A DNA stretch of 64,000 bases. It comes from Oceanicella sp. SM1341. Its GTDB lineage: Bacteria; Pseudomonadota; Alphaproteobacteria; Rhodobacterales; Rhodobacteraceae. Shown here piece after piece: positions 33,948-43,292 of this stretch. The stretch lies in the NCBI RefSeq assembly GCF_003448965.1, contig NZ_QRGC01000018.1:42850-106849 (forward strand). Direction: 5' to 3'. A program made the position numbers and the translations under genes. Each line of letters begins with the position of its first letter. Positions within the stretch are counted from its first letter, which is position 1. Below the pieces are notes generated by a model. The model was not told where the DNA came from, ran no database searches, and worked only from the letters and a program-made list of their open reading frames with translations.

Positions 33948-34277
33948 TCAGTCCTCGTCGTAGAACGGGGTCATCTGGGCGATGATCACGGCGTTCTCGG
34001 CCAGGGCGCGGTCCATGAGGGCGCGTTCCTCGTCGGGGATGTCGTGGCCCTCCTCGAGGCGTTCCTCGAGGGTGCCGTAGCCGGAGACCTCGAGGGGCGA
34101 GAGGTCGGCCTGGCGCAGGACATTCACCGTCTCGCGCACCGCCTCGGCCTCGTCCACGCCGGAGGCATAGCACATCAGGGCGGCGCCGGTGGAGCCGTCG
34201 GGCAGGCCGTCATCGGCGCTGCGGCCCACCTCGACGAGCAGGGTGTAGACCTTCTGGCGGCTGTCGGGCTTGGGCAT
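33948..34277 (-). CDS. Conserved small protein in the dap cluster
   Basis: 109 residues, predicted soluble and acidic, with no signal peptide. Visible features: YTLLVEVGRSADDGLPDGSTGAALMCYASG and a Glu-rich middle (LEERLEEGHDIPDEERAL). I do not recognise a named family; genes like it sit with dapD and dapE in related bacteria. The real start is plausible but without a strong ribosome binding site. Position between dapD and dapE suggests a link to lysine or cell-wall metabolism, without proof. Confidence 0.75.
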   Translation of the reverse strand: MPKPDSRQKVYTLLVEVGRSADDGLPDGSTGAALMCYASGVDEAEAVRETVNVLRQADLSPLEVSGYGTLEERLEEGHDIPDEERALMDRALAENAVIIAQMTPFYDED

Positions 34278-34377
34278 CGGGGCTCTCCGGGGCGGGCGGC
34301 GCGGGCGTTGCGATGCAGGGCGCCGCGCGGGCGCCCTGCCTGTGGGGGCGGAGCGTCACGCTCCGCCCGGGGGCGCG

Positions 34378-35208
<831 letters not shown>

Positions 35209-35246
35209 CGCGGCGGTCCTTTTTTACTGGTCGTATCCTTTGGCCC

Positions 35247-35275
35247 GCTATAGTGCGGTTCCCGCCCCGGCGCAA
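35247..35275 (-). promoter_or_regulatory. Putative dapD promoter, overlapping divergent -10 box
   Basis: On the minus strand TTGCGC (35275-35270), 17 bp, TATAGC (35252-35247). The same CTATAG core reads TATAGT (35249-35254) on the plus strand, towards the LOG gene, so both divergent genes may share one core. Confidence 0.45.
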
Positions 35276-35313
35276 TTGCCGGGGGCAGGGCATGACCACC
35301 CGAGGAGCGCAGA

Positions 35314-36129
35314 ATGAGCGACGCCAGGCCCGGCCGCAGCCACGGCCATCTTCCCACCGCCGACGAGGACCTGCGCCGCGCGGGCCATGTCGAGGACACG
35401 CCGCAGACCCGCTCACCCTCCTACCGCCTCGCCTTTCGCGACGGCGATTTCCTCGCCCGCGAGGACCTGCGCCCGGTGCGCCTGCAGCTCGAGCTGCTGA
35501 AGCCCGAGCTTACCCTGCAGGAGCGCGGCATCACCGGCACGGTGGTGATGTTCGGCGGCGCGCGCATCCCCTCCCGGCCGGAGGGGGCCCGCACCGAGAC
35601 GCTGGGCGGCCTGTCGCGCTTCTACGAGGAGGCCCGGCGCTTCGCCCGGCTGTGCACCGAGGAGTGCCTGCGCCGCGGCGACGGCACCCATGTCGTGGTG
35701 ACCGGGGGAGGCCCCGGCGTGATGGAGGCCGGCAACCTCGGCGCGGAGGAGGCGGGGGGTGTCTCCATCGGCCTCGGCATCGTGCTGCCGCACGAGCAGG
35801 CGCCGAACCGCCACGTGACCCCGGAGCTGAGCTTCAACTTCCACTACTTCGGCATCCGCAAGATGCATTTCCTGCTGCGGGCGCAGGCGGTGGCGGTGTT
35901 CCCCGGCGGGTTCGGCACGCTCGACGAGCTGTTCGAGACCCTCACGCTGGTGCAGACCGGCCGGATGGAGCCGCTGCCCATCCTGCTCTTCGGCCGCGAG
36001 TTCTGGGAGCGGATCGTGAACTGGGAGGCGCTGGCCGATGCCGGCACCATCTCGCAGGACGACCTTCGGCTGTTCCATTTCGTGGAGACGGCCGAGGAGG
36101 CCTGGGAGATCGTCCGCCCCGGGACCTGA
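35314..36129 (+). CDS. LOG family protein (lysine decarboxylase-like, putative cytokinin phosphoribohydrolase)
   Basis: 271 residues with a Rossmann fold and the LOG signatures VVTGGGPGVMEAGNLGA and the PGGFGTLDELFE catalytic block. Family members remove ribose 5'-phosphate from nucleotides such as AMP-like or cytokinin monophosphates. An N-terminal ~80-residue extension precedes the core, as in the longer bacterial members. The ATG follows GAGGAG at 7-8 nt. Repeat family 2 begins just after the stop. Confidence 0.88.
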   Translation: MSDARPGRSHGHLPTADEDLRRAGHVEDTPQTRSPSYRLAFRDGDFLAREDLRPVRLQLELLKPELTLQERGITGTVVMFGGARIPSRPEGARTETLGGLSRFYEEARRFARLCTEECLRRGDGTHVVVTGGGPGVMEAGNLGAEEAGGVSIGLGIVLPHEQAPNRHVTPELSFNFHYFGIRKMHFLLRAQAVAVFPGGFGTLDELFETLTLVQTGRMEPLPILLFGREFWERIVNWEALADAGTISQDDLRLFHFVETAEEAWEIVRPGT

Positions 36130-36139
36130 CCCCGCCCCG

Positions 36140-36228
36140 CTCCGGGGGGGAGCGCCCGCCTCGCCGAGGGGGCCTCGCGGCCCCCGCAGCTCGGCGGGCG
36201 CGGCGAAGGGCTCTCCGGCCCTCCGCCG
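36140..36228 (+). repeat. Repeat family 2, copy b
   Basis: Starts 11 bp after the LOG stop. CCGGGGGGGAGCGCCCGCCTCG, then the hairpin GAGGGGGCC-TCGC-GGCCCCC, GCAGCTCGGCGG, GCGGCGAAGGG and CTCTCCGGCCC. It is the mirror image of copy c across the convergent gap. Confidence 0.7.
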
Positions 36229-36271
36229 GTGCGGGGTGTCTGCGGGCGCGCCTTCGCGGCGACCGGCCCCC

Positions 36272-36410
36272 GGCTCAGCCCTTCCGCCCGCCTCTCCCCC
36301 CCGGGAGGGCGCGACGGGAATGTCGGTCGTGGTTCGGTTCTCGTCCGGGGCTTCGGGACAGAGCGCTCATCGCAGGCGCAGATGCGCCCGCCCGGGGCCG
36401 GGCGTGGCCC
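36272..36410 (-). repeat. Repeat family 1, copy C (truncated)
   Basis: On the minus strand it runs from GGGCCACGCCCGGCCC (36410-36395) through AAGCCCCGGACGA to GTCGCGCCCTCCCGGGGGGG and GGCGGAAGGGCTGAGCC. The second 16-bp inverted arm and the adjoining bases are missing. Confidence 0.65.
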
Positions 36411-36525
36411 TCTGCGTGGCGGGGGAAGGGGCGGTTTCAGTCCCGGTGCCCGGCCGCGGCGCATCCCCTGCGGGTCCGCCCGGCCGCCACGCCGCCCGGA
36501 GCCGGCAGCCACGGTGACGCGAGCG

Positions 36526-36612
36526 GCGGAGGCCCGGAGAGGCCTTCGCCACGCCTGCGGAGCTGCGGGGGCGTAGCCCCCTCGGCGAGGCAGGCGTTCC
36601 CCCCCGGGGGGC
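36526..36612 (-). repeat. Repeat family 2, copy c (inverted)
   Basis: On the minus strand it begins one base after the stop of the gene at 36614-37513 and reads CCCCCCGGGGGG, GCCTCGCCGAGGGGGC, hairpin GGGGGC-TAC-GCCCCC, GCAGCTCCGCAGGCGTGGCG and CTCTCCGGGCC. Confidence 0.7.
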
Positions 36613-36613
36613 G

Positions 36614-37513
36614 CTACTCGTCCACCAGGGCGAACTCGATGAGCTCGGTTTCCTGCAGCAGGGAGAGGTTGTCGTCGGCCACGAGGAGCACCCGCACCTG
36701 GCCCGTCGCGGTGGCCCAGGTCGAAATGCCCTCGAGATTGTCGTACTCGCCGAGGCTGCTCTCCATCAGCTCGCGCTCGTCGGTGAGCGCGTCCTCGCCC
36801 AGCATGAAGCTGCGCACCCGGCTGCGGAAGCCGATGAAGGCGAAGTCGCGCTCGAGCACGTAGAGCCGCCCGTCCGGGCCGATGTCGGCGCCGGTGACGA
36901 GGTAGGCCCCGCGCCGCGGCACCTTCAGCACCTCGTCCCAGGTGCCGTCGCGGAAGCGGTAGACCGGGAAGGGGCGCTCCATCTTGCCCGAGCGTTCGGG
37001 GATGGCGTAGAGCGCGGAGGCATCGCCCGCCAGCGCCTCCAGCCCGGAATTGGTCTGCAGCCGGCCGAAGGCGGCGGCGGGGGGCACGGCGGTGGCCGGC
37101 GCCCCGGGCCCCGCGTAGTGCCAGATGCGCGCGCGCCCCTCGAAGGAGACGTACCAGCCGCCGGAGCCGTCCATCGTCAGCCCCTCGGAATCGGCGAGCT
37201 GGCCGGTCACCGGCTGGCCCTTCGTGTCGAGCACGGGGGCGATGGTCTCCACCGTCGCGCCGGTCATGCGCTCGCCCTCGCGCAGGATGGCGCCGCGCAC
37301 CAGGATGCCGCGGTCGCCCAGCGCCATCCAGGCATTGCCGTCGGAGCGCACGGCGAGGCCCGAGAGCCCGCCGAAACGCGCGTCCGCGTTGCGCAGCACG
37401 AGGCGCGAGAGCTCCTGCAGGCGTGGCTCGGCCCGCACGGCAGGCGCCGCGGCGAGCAGGGCCGCGACCGTCAGCGCGGCACAGGTACGGGGAAGCCGGG
37501 ACAACACGCTCAC
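36614..37513 (-). CDS. Secreted esterase-like activity of phytase family protein
   Basis: 299 residues with a signal peptide (about 1-28 from the GTG start, ending VRA). The remainder is the beta-propeller-like domain of the phytase-like esterase family (GGLSGLAVRSDGNAWMALGDRG, LTMDGSGGWYVSFEGRARI, EGISTWATATGQVRVLLVADDN). Function of these proteins is poorly known; periplasmic or outer-face location is likely. GTG at 37513 overlaps the mepA stop as GTGA, so translation is coupled to mepA. Confidence 0.78.
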   Translation of the reverse strand: MSVLSRLPRTCAALTVAALLAAAPAVRAEPRLQELSRLVLRNADARFGGLSGLAVRSDGNAWMALGDRGILVRGAILREGERMTGATVETIAPVLDTKGQPVTGQLADSEGLTMDGSGGWYVSFEGRARIWHYAGPGAPATAVPPAAAFGRLQTNSGLEALAGDASALYAIPERSGKMERPFPVYRFRDGTWDEVLKVPRRGAYLVTGADIGPDGRLYVLERDFAFIGFRSRVRSFMLGEDALTDERELMESSLGEYDNLEGISTWATATGQVRVLLVADDNLSLLQETELIEFALVDE

Positions 37514-38406
37514 GGGGCTGACAGGACCCCGCGGCAGGCGGCCGGCAGGTCGGCCAGGGTGAGGGCGGGCTTCGGCTGCGGGGCGGGCGTGCCGGGCGCG
37601 GGCGGCGCGGGGTTGAGCGCTTCGTCGGAGGTCCACCAGGCGAGGGTCTCGTCGCAGCCGTCGCCGGGAGGGATCGGCTCCTGCGCGGCGCAGAGGGCGG
37701 AGCCGGCGGGGCAGCTCAGCCGCACGTGGAAATGCGCGTCATGCCCCCACCAGGGGCGCAGCTTGTGCAGCCAGTCGCGCCCGCCCGCGGGCAGGCTGCG
37801 GCACAGGAGCTGCTTCACCGGGGCGGTGACGAAGATGCGGGCCACGGCGGGGTCCTCGGCCGCGGCGCGCAGCACGGCCTCGTGCGCCGGCGTCCAGTTC
37901 GCGTTCACCGCGCGGCCGTCGGCGCTGCGCACGGAGACGGAGGAGAGGCTCTCGCGCTCGGCCCGCCCGAGGTCGAGCCGGCGGGGCGGCAGCATCCAGA
38001 TGTCGGCGTCGAGCCCGAGCTGGTGCGAGGCGTGCCCGGAGGTCATCGGCCCGCCGCGCGGCTGCGAGATGTCGCCCACGTAGATGCCGGCCCAGCCGGC
38101 GCGCTGCGCGGCCTCACCCAGCCGGGCAATGAAGGCGATGGTCTCCGGGTGGCCCCAGTTGCGGTTGCGGCTGAGCCGCATCGCCTGCCAGGAGGGCCCG
38201 GTCTCCGGCAGTTCCACCGCGCCGGCCATGCAGCCCTTCGCGTAGGAGCCGATGGCCGAGGCGAGGCCGAGCGTGGGCCCGCTCTCGGCCCCGAAGAGGG
38301 TCTTGGCCGCCGGCTCGGCGAGCCCGGCCGCCGGCAGGGCCAGCAGGGCCGCGGCCAGCGCGCAGGCGCGGCGCAGCGGGGCCGGGGCGGGGTGGGGCAG
38401 GGGCAT
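37510..38406 (-). CDS. mepA: Penicillin-insensitive murein endopeptidase (M74)
   Basis: 298 residues with a signal peptide (about 1-28, ending GLAEP region). It has the MepA metal-binding motifs SGHASHQLGLDADIW and WWGHDAHFHVRL and the Cys pairs of the family. MepA cuts the D-Ala-mDAP crosslinks of peptidoglycan in the periplasm. The ATG at 38406 starts directly before the hydrophobic signal; a longer frame to 38481 is open. The C-terminal ~40 residues are Pro/Ala-rich. It overlaps the downstream gene by 4 bp. Confidence 0.9.
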   Translation of the reverse strand: MPLPHPAPAPLRRACALAAALLALPAAGLAEPAAKTLFGAESGPTLGLASAIGSYAKGCMAGAVELPETGPSWQAMRLSRNRNWGHPETIAFIARLGEAAQRAGWAGIYVGDISQPRGGPMTSGHASHQLGLDADIWMLPPRRLDLGRAERESLSSVSVRSADGRAVNANWTPAHEAVLRAAAEDPAVARIFVTAPVKQLLCRSLPAGGRDWLHKLRPWWGHDAHFHVRLSCPAGSALCAAQEPIPPGDGCDETLAWWTSDEALNPAPPAPGTPAPQPKPALTLADLPAACRGVLSAP

Positions 38407-38524
38407 CGGGCGGAGGCTCCGGGACAGGCGATGGCGCGGCCCCGGGGCGCCCGGGGTGTTTGCCAAGCATATCAGAGCCATGGCGCGGCGAAAGGGGGCG
38501 CACGCTCACGCCCCCGTGAGCGCG

Positions 38525-38620
38525 GGCAGTCGGGCCGGGAGTGGCGGGCCCGGGGCAGTCGGGCCGGCGCGGAGTGGTCGGGCCGGGAGTGGCGGGCCCG
38601 GGTGGCGGGCCCGGGGCGGT
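38525..38620. repeat. Tandem repeat, GCAGTCGGGCCGGGAGTGGC type
   Basis: GCAGTCGGGCCGG and GGAGTGGCGGGCCCGGG recur two to three times in about 95 bp between mepA and the thioesterase gene. The copies are imperfect, with a partial third unit. Confidence 0.6.
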
Positions 38621-39150
38621 CAGGTCTCGGGCGGCCAGGGACGCTCGGCCTCGGAGCGCACCCAGGTCTCCACCCAGCCGGGCAGCGGCGGGTTCCACTC
38701 CGGCGCGCCGAGGGCGGCCATCACCCGGTCGGTGTGCACGATGCCGCCCGTGTCGGCCACCGCGGCGCGGTAGAGCGCGGAGGCGAGGCAGTCGCCGTCG
38801 CGCCACATGGACTGCTGCATGTAGAGGAAGCGCGCGTCGCGCCCGATCATCCGGCTGCGCATCTCGAAGCGGCTCCACACCTGCACGCGGCGGCGGTAGC
38901 GCACCGTCACGCCGGCCATGGTGAGGCGCCAGCCCTCGCGCTTCACCGCACCGAGCAGGCCGATGCGCTTCGCCAGCGGCAGGCGGCCGAGGTCGAACAG
39001 GGTCAGGAAGCGGCCGTTGTTGAGCTCGGCGAACATGTCGAGGTCCCACGGCAGGCAGGAATGGGCCGAGACATGCGTGCCGTCGACGGGCAGGTCGTCG
39101 AGCCGCGACGCGGCGCGCATCGACAGCGCCAGGCGGATGAAGGGAAACAT
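38620..39150 (-). CDS. Hotdog-fold acyl-CoA thioesterase-like protein
   Basis: 176 residues of the 4HBT-like hotdog fold, of the group that includes THEM6-like proteins. The block WDLDMFAELNNGRFLTLFDLGR carries the conserved Asn-Asn-Gly loop of that family, followed by VTVRYRRRVQVWSRFEMRSRMIG. It probably hydrolyses acyl-CoA or is a close relative with unknown substrate. The ATG at 39150 is preferred because the first 22 residues of the longer frame (start 39216) are atypical. Confidence 0.78.
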   Translation of the reverse strand: MFPFIRLALSMRAASRLDDLPVDGTHVSAHSCLPWDLDMFAELNNGRFLTLFDLGRLPLAKRIGLLGAVKREGWRLTMAGVTVRYRRRVQVWSRFEMRSRMIGRDARFLYMQQSMWRDGDCLASALYRAAVADTGGIVHTDRVMAALGAPEWNPPLPGWVETWVRSEAERPWPPET

Positions 39151-39475
39151 GGGGCCCCCGGGGGAAAGGTCTGACTCACTGTCCCGCTGCATGGCACAGG
39201 CCGCGGGAAATGCCAATTCGGCGCGCTCTCCCGCCCCGCGCTGCGCCGGGGATACGCCGGGCCCCTCAAGTAGCGGGACATTCAGAATTGACTCGAATCG
39301 TATTCGGAAACCATCATCGACGCATTGATTGCGCAGTCTTCTGTGCGCTGATTTGCATGAATTCAGGTTTCATTTCGCGTAGTGCCGCGTTCGAAGGTCA
39401 CTCTCCCTGATGGGGCGGAGTGCAACTTGCGGTTTATCTCTCTATCCTGCCGATTGTCGAAGGACGTATTGATTT
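39151..39475. other. AT-richer promoter region of the envelope cluster
   Basis: 325 bp between divergent genes. From about 39268 to 39475 the GC content falls clearly below the window average. It contains the promoter and operator-like element at 39288-39317. Confidence 0.5.
39288..39317 (+). promoter_or_regulatory. Putative promoter with operator-like repeat
   Basis: TTGACT (39288-39293), 18-bp spacer, CATCAT (39312-39317). The spacer contains the inverted repeat CGAAT-CGT-ATTCG (39294-39306), a position suited to repression. It would leave an about 150-nt leader before the vWA gene. Confidence 0.4.
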
Positions 39476-41947
39476 ATGTGCATTCCGGACCGTGCGCCGC
39501 GTTCTCCCGCCCTGCTGCTTTCCCTCCTCCTTGCGCTGTTCGCCGTGCTGGCGCACCCCCAGCCCGGCCGGGCCGATGCGGCCTGCACGCCGGAGCAGCG
39601 CAGCGCGCAGCGCGCGGCGGAGACCGGGCTGCAGAAGGCCCTGCGCGGCCGCGCCCGGGCCAGCGACAGGCTCGATGCCCAGGACCGGCGCATCGGCGCG
39701 TTGACCGCGGCGGGGGCGGATGTCTCCGCCCTGCCGCCGCGCCCCGCCCTGCCGGAGCCGCCCGGCGCTCCCTTCGACGACAGCGCGCGCCTCGCGCCGG
39801 ATTGTGCCGACACCGCCGCCGCCGGCACCGCGCTGGAGGAGGCGGAAGCGCTGCTCGCTGCCTTCACCGGGGCGCTGGAGGCCGCGGAGGCGGAGATCGC
39901 GGCGCGCGAGACCGCGCTGCTCGATCTCGAGACCGCCACCGCGCCGGAGCCGGAGCCGGAGCAGGCCGCCCCGGCGCCGGGGGCCGCGGCGCAGCCCGGA
40001 CCGCTGCCGGTCGAGGACAACGCGCTCCTGTTCCAGCGCGTGCTCACCCTGCCGGATGCGCGCACCGCGCCGGCGGCGGGAGGGGAGCCCGACGAGGCGG
40101 GCGCGCCGCTGCCGCCCTTCTCGGTGCTCTACGTCTTCGAGCGCGCCCAGGCCGGCGACGGCGAGTGGCTGGCCGTGGGCCCGCGCATCGACGCCGCGCC
40201 GCTGGGCTGGCTGCCGGCCGCCTCGACGCTGGAATGGAACAGCGCGCTGGTGATGCAGTTCGCGCCCAAGGGCAAGCGCGAGCGGGTGCTGTTCTTCGAG
40301 AATTCGCGCGACCTCGTGGACATCGTCACCGGCTTTCGCGTGGCGCAGGAGGCGGGCGAGATCTACGACGCCCTCGCCGCCGGCACGCTGGAGGACAGCC
40401 GGCTGGTCGCGGTGGAGCCGGCCACCGCCGTGTCCTATGCCGACGAGCCCTACCTGCTGCCCGTGGTGGGCCACGTGGAGCAGATGTTCGACGACGGCAC
40501 CCAGGTGAACCTGGTGAAGGTCGCCTCGGTGTCGCTGCGCAGCGCCACGCTGGGCGCGCGCGACGAGGGCTCGCTCGAGGCGCCGGCCCCCGCGCCGGAG
40601 GCCGACCTGGCGGAGTTCCGTGTCGGCATCGCCTTCGTGATCGACACCACCGCCTCGATGGGCCCCTACATCGAGCGCACGCGCGAGACGGTGCGCGAGA
40701 TCTACCAGGCCTTCGAGGCGGCGGCCACCGAGGCCCGGGCCTCCTTCGGCATCGTCGCCTACCGCGACAGCATGGCCCATGACGCGGGCGTGGAGTATCT
40801 CACCCGGGTGATCCAGCCGCTCGACGCGGCGGCCGACCCGCGCACCGTGCTCGCCAATCTCGCCCAGGTGGGGCCCTCGCGCTCGGCCACGGTGGACTGG
40901 CGGGAGGATGCCTATGCCGGGCTCGCCGAAGCCATCGAGGGGTTCGACTGGGAGCCCTTCGACGCCCGGATGATCTTTCTCGTCACCGATGCCGGCGCGC
41001 GCGAGGGGGCGGACGGGCTCGCCTCGCGCCACGACCTCACCACCCAGGTGCTCAACTCCGCCGCGGTGCAGAAGAACATCGCCATCCTGCCGCTGCACCT
41101 CGTCACCCCCGAGGCGATGAAGCTCGGCCAGGTGGAGAGCGCGGCCGACCAGTACCGCCGGCTCTCGGTGACCGGCGACGTGAACAGCCGCAAGTACGTG
41201 GCCGTGGCCGCCGAGACCGACGAGGCCTTCCGCCGCGAGATCCGCGCCGCGGCCGCCAGCATCGTGGAGGCGGTGGTGAAGGCGGCGCACAACCAGCGAA
41301 TCGACACGCAGGCCCCCGCGGTGAACGACGGCTACATCACCTCCGACGACCCCGGCGCGGGCGGTGGCGAGGCGGGCCCGGCCACCCGGCTCGGCGGGCT
41401 GGTGGCCAACGAGATCCTGCGCGCCCAGCTCGAGTATCTCGGCCGGCGCGACGAGGCCGTCGCCCCCGGTTTCGTGAGCGGCTGGGCGGCGAACCGCGAC
41501 CTCACCGACCCCACACGCGAGATGCTGGAGATATCGGTCTTCCTCAACCGCAACCAGGTGAGCGCGCTGGCGCAGAGCGTGGAGATCCTCGTCGACGCCT
41601 TCCGCGCCGCCGACCAGAGCCCCGGCGCCTTCTTTGACGAATTGCAGCTCGTCGCCGCCCGCACCGCCCGCGACCCCGAGCTGGTGCGCTCGGACGAGCG
41701 CGCCGCGGTGCGCGAGATCCTGCCGGCCTTCATGCAGGGCCTGCCCTATCTCTCCGAGGTGCTGGGGCTCGACCGGGCGCTCTGGTCCTCCTTCTCCGCC
41801 GCCGACCGCGAGCGCTTCGTGGAGGGGCTGGAGGAGAAGCTGCGCATCTACCGCCAGCTCTACGACCAGACCGAGAACTGGGTGGATTTCGGCTCCGGCG
41901 ACCCGGCGCTGGAGGCCTATCCGCTCGCGCTCGCCAAGCTGCCCTGA
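39476..41947 (+). CDS. Secreted von Willebrand A domain protein (PpkA periplasmic-domain-like)
   Basis: 823 residues. Signal peptide (about 1-34, hydrophobic core LLLSLLLALFAVLA), an Ala-rich coiled region to about 150, an SH3-like stretch (WLAVGPRIDAAPLGWLPAAS), and a vWA domain from about 383 with a MIDAS-type DTTAS (Asp390, FVIDTTASMGPYI) and TDAGAREGADG. The last ~250 residues are helical. Wording of the vWA core and the SH3-like/W-rich part recall the periplasmic half of the T6SS kinase PpkA, but here there is no kinase domain or transmembrane anchor. It leads a cluster with TagT/S/R-like genes. Start: ATG after GAAGGA. Confidence 0.82.
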   Translation: MCIPDRAPRSPALLLSLLLALFAVLAHPQPGRADAACTPEQRSAQRAAETGLQKALRGRARASDRLDAQDRRIGALTAAGADVSALPPRPALPEPPGAPFDDSARLAPDCADTAAAGTALEEAEALLAAFTGALEAAEAEIAARETALLDLETATAPEPEPEQAAPAPGAAAQPGPLPVEDNALLFQRVLTLPDARTAPAAGGEPDEAGAPLPPFSVLYVFERAQAGDGEWLAVGPRIDAAPLGWLPAASTLEWNSALVMQFAPKGKRERVLFFENSRDLVDIVTGFRVAQEAGEIYDALAAGTLEDSRLVAVEPATAVSYADEPYLLPVVGHVEQMFDDGTQVNLVKVASVSLRSATLGARDEGSLEAPAPAPEADLAEFRVGIAFVIDTTASMGPYIERTRETVREIYQAFEAAATEARASFGIVAYRDSMAHDAGVEYLTRVIQPLDAAADPRTVLANLAQVGPSRSATVDWREDAYAGLAEAIEGFDWEPFDARMIFLVTDAGAREGADGLASRHDLTTQVLNSAAVQKNIAILPLHLVTPEAMKLGQVESAADQYRRLSVTGDVNSRKYVAVAAETDEAFRREIRAAAASIVEAVVKAAHNQRIDTQAPAVNDGYITSDDPGAGGGEAGPATRLGGLVANEILRAQLEYLGRRDEAVAPGFVSGWAANRDLTDPTREMLEISVFLNRNQVSALAQSVEILVDAFRAADQSPGAFFDELQLVAARTARDPELVRSDERAAVREILPAFMQGLPYLSEVLGLDRALWSSFSAADRERFVEGLEEKLRIYRQLYDQTENWVDFGSGDPALEAYPLALAKLP

Positions 41948-41958
41948 GGGGCGGGCGC

Positions 41959-42708
41959 ATGACCCTGCTCGAGATCACCGCGGCCCGGGTGCTGCGCGCC
42001 GCCGCCCACGGCGGGCCGGAGCACGAGATCGGGCTCGACCGGCTGAGCCTCGCGCCCGGCGCGCGGCTGGGGCTGGTGGGGCCCAGCGGCTCGGGCAAAA
42101 GCACGCTGCTCGAGCTCGCGGCGCTGCTGGTCTGGCCGCAGGCGCTGGGCGGCTTCCGGCTGGCGCCGCCCGGCGCCGCGCCGCTCGAGCTCGCGCCCTT
42201 GCTGCTGGCCCGCGCGCAGGAGCGGCTCACCCGGGTGCGGGCGGCGCATGTCTCCTACGCGCCGCAGAACGGCGGGCTGCTGCCCTGGCTGAGCGTGCGC
42301 GGCAACGCGGGCCTCGGCCTGCGCCTCGCGGGGCAGGCCGGGGCCGCGTCAGGCGGGCGGATCGAGACGGTGGCGGCGGCGCTCGGCCTCGCCCACCTGC
42401 TCGACAAGCCGCCCGCCGCGCTCTCGGGCGGCGAGCGCCAGCGCGCGGCGCTGCTGCGCATGGCGGTGAGTCCCCGGGCGCTGATGATCGCCGACGAGCC
42501 CACCGCCGCGCTCGACGCCGACACCGCCGGGCGCGTGCTCTGCGCCCTCGCGGGCATCGCATCGGCCGCCGGCGCGGCCTTCCTCGTCGCCTCCCACGAC
42601 GAGGCGGCGCTGCGCCGCCACGGCTTCCGCCTGCTGCGCCTGCCCGCCCCGCGCGCCGGCAGCGGCGGCCGGCTGGTCTCGCGGCTCGACGGCGAGGTGG
42701 CGGCATGA
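41959..42708 (+). CDS. LolD/MacB-like ABC ATPase (TagT-like)
   Basis: 249 residues with Walker A GPSGSGKST, signature LSGGERQRAALLR, Walker B LMIADEPTAALD and H-loop VASHDEAALRR. The short loop before it, SYAPQNGGLLPWLSV, and overall length resemble LolD/MacB/TagT ATPases that drive mechanotransmission via FtsX-type permeases. It follows the vWA gene by 11 bp. The cognate permease gene is separated by 580 bp, an insert that begins with ATGA overlapping this gene's stop. Confidence 0.88.
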   Translation: MTLLEITAARVLRAAAHGGPEHEIGLDRLSLAPGARLGLVGPSGSGKSTLLELAALLVWPQALGGFRLAPPGAAPLELAPLLLARAQERLTRVRAAHVSYAPQNGGLLPWLSVRGNAGLGLRLAGQAGAASGGRIETVAAALGLAHLLDKPPAALSGGERQRAALLRMAVSPRALMIADEPTAALDADTAGRVLCALAGIASAAGAAFLVASHDEAALRRHGFRLLRLPAPRAGSGGRLVSRLDGEVAA

Positions 42709-43292
42709 GCGCGCGGGGCCCTCTCTGCAGGCCGGCCCGTCGCTCGCGCGGCGCGGGCCCCGGCCCGCGCGTGCCGGCCCGTTCCGCGGCGCGGAGGCGC
42801 GCGCACTCCCCTCTCGCGGCGTCCACGCCCCACGGTCCTGCACGCCGCGGGCGACTCTCGCTGGTGCCGGTCGGCCCGGCGACCCGGCGTCGATGCGGAG
42901 CCGGGAGCGCGCGCGCGCTTCTCTCCGTCCGCGTGCCCGCCCGCACCTTGCGCAGCGGGCGCATGGCTCTGTCCCGGCGGCTCGCGGATCCGGCGGTCGG
43001 GCGACGGGGCATCACCGCCACGCCCCCGGTCGCCGCCCCGCGCGCAGGGCCGCGCCCGACCCCGGGTGGGCGCCGCGCCGCCCGTGGTGATCGGTTCATC
43101 TCGCAAGCCCCGGACGAGGGGCGTGCGGCGCGGCACATCGCCAGTGCGCCCTGCCGGGGGGACGCTCGGGCGCGGCCCGGGCTGGTCGCCCGCGCCGGAA
43201 GGGCATGGGCCGCAGGGCCGCGCGGCGGGGCAATGCGGAGTGCGCCGAGGGCCCGCTCCCTCCGGCCGGCCGTGCGGGGGAGGGGCGCATGA
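42705..43292 (+). other. 584-bp insert between TagT-like and TagS-like genes, open frame with ATGA at both ends
   Basis: A 195-codon frame starts with ATGA overlapping the ATPase stop and ends with ATGA overlapping the permease start. GCATGAGC occurs at 42703-42710 and 43287-43294, as if an ancestral ATGA junction had been split by an insertion. The product is Arg/Ala/Pro/Gly-rich with no recognisable domain. The segment 43047-43210 is repeat family 1 copy D. I regard this as inserted repeat-derived DNA through which ribosomes may still read, and not as a normal gene. Confidence 0.4.
43047..43210 (+). repeat. Repeat family 1, copy D
   Basis: GGGCCGCGCCCGACCC (43047-43062) and the imperfect partner GCTCGGGCGCGGCCC (43164-43178), with CAAGCCCCGGACGA and GGCACATCGCCAGTGCGCCC between and GGGCTGGTCGCCC then GGAAGGGC after. 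Lies inside the insert between two ABC genes. Confidence 0.75.

Larger units (their letters stand above)
36130..36613. other. Convergent gap built of repeats
   Basis: 484 bp between the LOG gene and the convergent esterase-like gene, almost wholly repeat: family 2 (+) at 36140-36228, family 1 copy C (-) at 36272-36410, family 2 (-) at 36526-36612. No gene seen. Confidence 0.6.

Noticed and set aside
36130..36613. A gene in the LOG/esterase convergent gap
   Set aside because: All frames derive from the inverted repeat elements; no RBS or domain.
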